Shown: positions 61,203 to 64,000 of the stretch, piece after piece
Layout: each line of letters starts with the position of its first letter
How positions within the stretch are numbered: the first letter of the stretch is position 1
Assembly (NCBI GenBank): GCA_934256595.1
Contig: CAKQOW010000006.1
Location: 5,278 to 69,277 of the forward strand
Direction of reading: 5' to 3'
Source of the DNA: an uncultured Clostridia bacterium
GTDB lineage: Bacteria; Bacillota; Clostridia; Peptostreptococcales; Anaerovoracaceae
DNA: 64,000 bases
Made by a program: the position numbers and the translations under genes
The notes under the pieces: generated by a model
What the model saw: only the letters and a program-made list of their open reading frames with translations
Databases searched by the model: none
Told to the model about the DNA's origin: nothing

Positions 61203-62186
61203 TTATTCCCACTCAATTGTTGATAGTGGCTTATCTGAGATATCCCAGAGCACTCTGTTAACTCCGTCAACCTCAGCCATAATTCTGTCACGAATTGTTG
61301 CTAATACGCTGAACGGAATTTCAACAGCCTTAGCTGTTACGGCATCAACTGTGTCTACGGCACGAATTACTACAGCCCAGCCCATATATCTCTTGCCGTC
61401 TTTAATTCCTGTTGATTTAAGATCAGGAATTGCAACAAAATACTGCCAAGGTGCAGGATTGAGTTTGCCGATTTCCTCTCTTACGATAGCATCTGCTTCT
61501 CTTACGGCTTCAAGTCTGTCTCTTGTAATAGCGCCTGTGCATCTTACGCCAAGTCCCGGACCCGGGAACGGCTGTCTGTATACCATATTATCAGGAAGTC
61601 CAAGCTGCTTGCCCACAACTCTTACTTCGTCTTTGTATAAGAATTTTACAGGTTCAACCAGTTCAAACTGTAAGTCTTCAGGAAGACCGCCGACATTGTG
61701 GTGAGCCTTAACTCCGTCTGACTCCAAGATATCAGGGTAAATTGTGCCCTGTCCCAAGAATTCTATACCGTCAAGCTTTCTTGCCTCTTCTTCAAATACT
61801 CTGATGAACTCATCGCCTATGATTTTTCTCTTGCGTTCAGGGTCGTCAACACCTGCAAGCTTGTCTAAAAATCTGTCAACCGCATCAACATAAACAAGGT
61901 TTGCACCCAGTTCATTCTTGAACACCTGTATAACCTGTTCAGGCTCTCCCTTACGAAGCAGTCCGTGATTAACATGTACGCATACAAGCTGATTGCCTAT
62001 TGCTTTTATCAGGAGCGCTGCCACTACTGATGAGTCTACACCGCCTGACAGTGCAAGCAGTACTTTTTTATCTCCCACCTGTGCTTTGATTTCTGTTATC
62101 TGCTCATCTATGAATTTCTGAGCAAGATCAGGGGTTGTAATTCTTTCCAGTGTTTCCGGACGTAAGTTTTCTTTTGAGATTGCCAT
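61203..62186 (-). CDS. guaA: GMP synthase ATP-pyrophosphatase subunit without glutaminase domain
   Basis: A 327-residue protein equal to the synthetase half of GuaA. It has the PP-loop LALSGGVDSSVVAALL (about 44-59), GQGTIYPDILES, VKAHHNVGGLP, YRQPFPGPGLGVRC and the dimerisation domain ending STIEWE. The glutaminase domain is absent; about 40 helical residues precede the PP-loop, and guaB ends 16 bases upstream. This is the architecture of archaeal GuaAb, which uses a separate glutaminase GuaAa or free ammonia. GGAGGA precedes the ATG. It is co-transcribed with guaB, while a full-length guaA lies nearby. Confidence 0.9.
   Translation of the reverse strand: MAISKENLRPETLERITTPDLAQKFIDEQITEIKAQVGDKKVLLALSGGVDSSVVAALLIKAIGNQLVCVHVNHGLLRKGEPEQVIQVFKNELGANLVYVDAVDRFLDKLAGVDDPERKRKIIGDEFIRVFEEEARKLDGIEFLGQGTIYPDILESDGVKAHHNVGGLPEDLQFELVEPVKFLYKDEVRVVGKQLGLPDNMVYRQPFPGPGLGVRCTGAITRDRLEAVREADAIVREEIGKLNPAPWQYFVAIPDLKSTGIKDGKRYMGWAVVIRAVDTVDAVTAKAVEIPFSVLATIRDRIMAEVDGVNRVLWDISDKPLSTIEWE
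61204..61214 (-). other. guaA 3'-end attachment-site-like core GAGTGGGAATA
   Basis: The minus strand at the end of the short guaA reads GAGTGGGAATA across the stop codon. This sequence is, to my recollection, the core reported for islands and ICEs that integrate into guaA of Firmicutes. No second exact copy was found in the window, so here it looks like an unoccupied site. Confidence 0.45.
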
Positions 62187-62202
62187 AAATCTGTTCCTCC
62201 TG

Positions 62203-63711
62203 TTATTTGATTACATTGTTTGAAGTATCCTTGAGAATTACATCGTGGGAACCGCCCTCAACAATTGAGGTTGCCGATACTATTGTCAGCTTTGCCTTGT
62301 CCTGCAATTCTCTGATTGTAAGCGCGCCGCAGTTGCACATTGTGGATTTAACCTTTGTGAGTGACACGTTTACGTTATCGTGAAGTGAGCCCGCATACGG
62401 AACATATGAGTCAACGCCCTCTTCAAATTTCATTCTCGCATCTCCGCCAAGGTCATATCTCTGCCAGTTTCTCGCTCTGTTGGAGCCCTCACCCCAGTAT
62501 TCCTTGACATAGTTGCCGTTTATATTCAGCTTGGCTGTAGGTGACTCGTCAAATCTTGAGAAGTATCTGCCAAGCATCAGGAAGTCTGCTCCCATTGCAA
62601 GCGCAAGTGTCATATGATAATCATATACTATACCTCCGTCTGAACAGATTGGTACGTATATGCCTGTTTCCTCAAAGTATTCTTTTCTGGCCTGAGCAAC
62701 CTCTATTACAGCAGAAGCCTGTCCTCTGCCTATACCCTTTTGCTCTCTTGTGATACAGATAGAGCCTCCGCCGATACCGATTTTAACAAAGTCAGCGCCT
62801 GCCTCTGCCAGATATCTGAAGCCCTCGGCATCAACAACATTGCCTGCGCCCACCTTAACTGTATCGCCGTATTTATCTCTGATAAATTTAATGGTATCTG
62901 CCTGCCACTCTGAATAGCCCTCGGAAGAGTCAATACACAGGATATCCGCGCCCGCCTCTACAAGCGCCGGAACTCTCTGCTCGTAATCCCTGGTATTGAT
63001 ACCTGCGCCTACAACATATCTCTTGTGGTCATCAAGCAGTTCATTGGGATTATTCTTGTGAGAATCATAATCCTTACGGAATACAAAATATGCAAGTCTC
63101 TGATTTTTGTCTATGATAGGAAGCGCATTCAGCTTGTGATCCCACAGCATATCGTTTGCTTCTGAAAGAGTAATACCCTCATGTCCGTATACAAGCTCTG
63201 AAAACGGAGTCATAAATGTTTCTATCTTATCGTCCATACTCATTCTGCTGATACGGTAATCTCTGCTGGTTACGATACCCAGAATTTTGCCTTCTGCAGT
63301 ACCGTCATCTGTAATCGCTATAGTAGAATGTCCCATACGCTCCTTGAGCTCTAAAACATCTCTTAAAGTCTGGTCAGGTCTCAGGTTTGAATCGCTTGTA
63401 ACAAAGCCTGCCTTGTGGTTCTTGACTCTGCTTACCATTGCGGCCTGACTCTCAACAGACTGGGAGCCGAATATAAAGGAAACTCCGCCCTCCTTTGCAA
63501 GAGCTATAGCCATGCCGTCATCTGAAACAGCCTGCATTACAGCAGATGTCAGAGGTATGTTCATACTAAGTGCCGGTTCTTCACCTTTTTTGTATTTAAC
63601 AAGCGGTGTTTTGAGGCTTACGTTTTCTACTCTGCATTCTTTTGATGAATATCCCGGAATAAGCAGGAATTCATTGAAGGTTCTTGATGGTTCATTTATA
63701 TACTGCGCCAT
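62203..63711 (-). CDS. guaB: IMP dehydrogenase
   Basis: A 502-residue IMPDH, converting IMP to XMP with NAD+. The (beta/alpha)8 barrel begins RTFNEFLLIPGYSS, is interrupted by two CBS domains (about 95-215; ILGIVTSRDYRI, LNALPIIDKNQRL) and carries the catalytic Cys in GIGGGSICITREQKGIG; the flap Arg is in NRARNWQRYDLGG. GGAG lies before the ATG. It leads the guaB-guaA(short) operon and has its own promoter. Confidence 0.96.
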   Translation of the reverse strand: MAQYINEPSRTFNEFLLIPGYSSKECRVENVSLKTPLVKYKKGEEPALSMNIPLTSAVMQAVSDDGMAIALAKEGGVSFIFGSQSVESQAAMVSRVKNHKAGFVTSDSNLRPDQTLRDVLELKERMGHSTIAITDDGTAEGKILGIVTSRDYRISRMSMDDKIETFMTPFSELVYGHEGITLSEANDMLWDHKLNALPIIDKNQRLAYFVFRKDYDSHKNNPNELLDDHKRYVVGAGINTRDYEQRVPALVEAGADILCIDSSEGYSEWQADTIKFIRDKYGDTVKVGAGNVVDAEGFRYLAEAGADFVKIGIGGGSICITREQKGIGRGQASAVIEVAQARKEYFEETGIYVPICSDGGIVYDYHMTLALAMGADFLMLGRYFSRFDESPTAKLNINGNYVKEYWGEGSNRARNWQRYDLGGDARMKFEEGVDSYVPYAGSLHDNVNVSLTKVKSTMCNCGALTIRELQDKAKLTIVSATSIVEGGSHDVILKDTSNNVIK

Positions 63712-63770
63712 TTAATTCTCCTTTATAACTATATGTAAATGTAATAACTTCTCTAAAAATATTACTCTAC

Positions 63771-63799
63771 ATTATACAACATTCATTTTTTTTGTTCAA
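63771..63799 (-). promoter_or_regulatory. Sigma-A promoter of guaB
   Basis: On the minus strand TTGAAC (63799-63794), a 17-base spacer with an A8 tract, and a consensus TATAAT (63776-63771). Predicted start near 63764, leader about 50 bases. No purine riboswitch fits in that leader. Confidence 0.75.
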
Positions 63800-63872
63800 T
63801 ATAAATGTTTTAAAAAGCAATAAAAAGTCATAGTGTCCGCTCTGCCGCTCCGGTAAATTCAGGAGCAGACAA

Positions 63873-63911
63873 AAAACATTCAGGGACTTTCGCCTAAATA
63901 CGAAAGTCCCT
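63873..63911 (-). terminator. Strong hairpin upstream of guaB, terminator-like on the minus strand
   Basis: A perfect 11-bp stem AGGGACTTTCG/CGAAAGTCCCT (63882-63892 and 63901-63911) with an 8-base loop; on the minus strand TGAATG and TTTTTTG follow. There is no minus-strand gene to its right inside the window, so it may end a transcript now cut off by the element at the edge. A weaker GCTCC/GGAGC hairpin lies just left of it. Confidence 0.5.
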
Positions 63912-63988
63912 TCAGTATGTCAAAGTGATATGCTACCTCCTAGGTAGACAGTTGAAATAAAAAACTGTTTTAACCAGGAGGTTTTGTT

Positions 63989-64000
63989 ATGTCCAAATTC
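63989..64000 (+). CDS. Start of a truncated gene at the right edge
   Basis: Only four codons (MSKF) are visible. An AGGAGG site lies 6 bases before the ATG. The sequence just upstream (from about 63930, with the palindromic CTACCTCCTAGGTAG and then an A-rich stretch) resembles the left end of an insertion sequence, possibly of the IS3 family, but this is a guess. Confidence 0.35.

Noticed and set aside
1..64000. CRISPR arrays and tRNA genes
   Set aside because: No regularly spaced repeats and no tRNA-like cloverleaf or T-loop sequence was noticed anywhere in the window.

Overview
The window is a chromosomal segment of an anaerobic, Gram-positive, probably endospore-forming member of the class Clostridia. 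The evidence is an ftsA-less dcw cell-wall cluster with a SpoVD-like PASTA penicillin-binding protein, the dnaX-ybaB-recR-bofA block preceded by the SRP RNA, an Ech-type [NiFe] hydrogenase operon, a clostridial form of NAD+ DNA ligase, and strong GGAGG ribosome binding sites. An amino-acid-fermenting lineage such as Anaerovoracaceae is a guess; nothing in the window fixes the genus. Most genes lie on the minus strand.

Layout. 1-7.6 kb: trmH-family methyltransferase, pheS, pheT, zapA, mutS2 and the start of argS, read leftward. 7.6-22.1 kb: the division and cell wall cluster mraZ-rsmH-ftsL-spoVD-murE-murF-mraY-murD-ftsW-murG-murA-divIB-ftsZ, led by a promoter embedded in an array of MraZ boxes and closed by an intrinsic terminator. 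22.4-23.5 kb: a cysteine-rich protein of unknown function on the plus strand. 23.6-29 kb: echABCDEF. 29.2-31 kb: an APC amino acid permease. 31-34.4 kb: bofA, an inverted DUF2508 gene, recR, ybaB, dnaX and ffs. 34.4-41.2 kb: a SPFH/NfeD pair, an AIR-synthase-like protein, ligA and pcrA. 41.2-46.9 kb: two exported surface proteins (a beta-helix-like protein and a GH25 lysozyme), a STAS protein and two small proteins with double-glycine leaders.

About 46.9-57.08 kb is visibly more AT-rich and reads as a defence island: a DUF262/DUF1524 (GmrSD-like) protein, an AlwI-like type IIS restriction enzyme with two adenine methyltransferases, a small SANT/Myb-like protein, and an AAA ATPase plus DUF4435 pair that matches the PARIS (AriA-AriB) architecture. 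The island stops within a few bases of the 3' end of a full-length guaA, and guaA 3' ends are a known integration site for mobile islands in Firmicutes.

57.1-63.7 kb: full-length guaA, a CapA-family protein, an Ig/FN3 secreted protein, a second guaA lacking the glutaminase domain, and guaB. The last bases hold a strong ribosome binding site and the first four codons of another gene, possibly an insertion sequence.

The most interesting items are the PARIS-like pair coupled to restriction-modification and DUF262 beside guaA, the duplicated guaA with one glutaminase-less copy, the two leader-peptide small proteins (one a tandem zinc-ribbon), the MurE that lacks its UDP-binding domain, and the four-cluster EchF.
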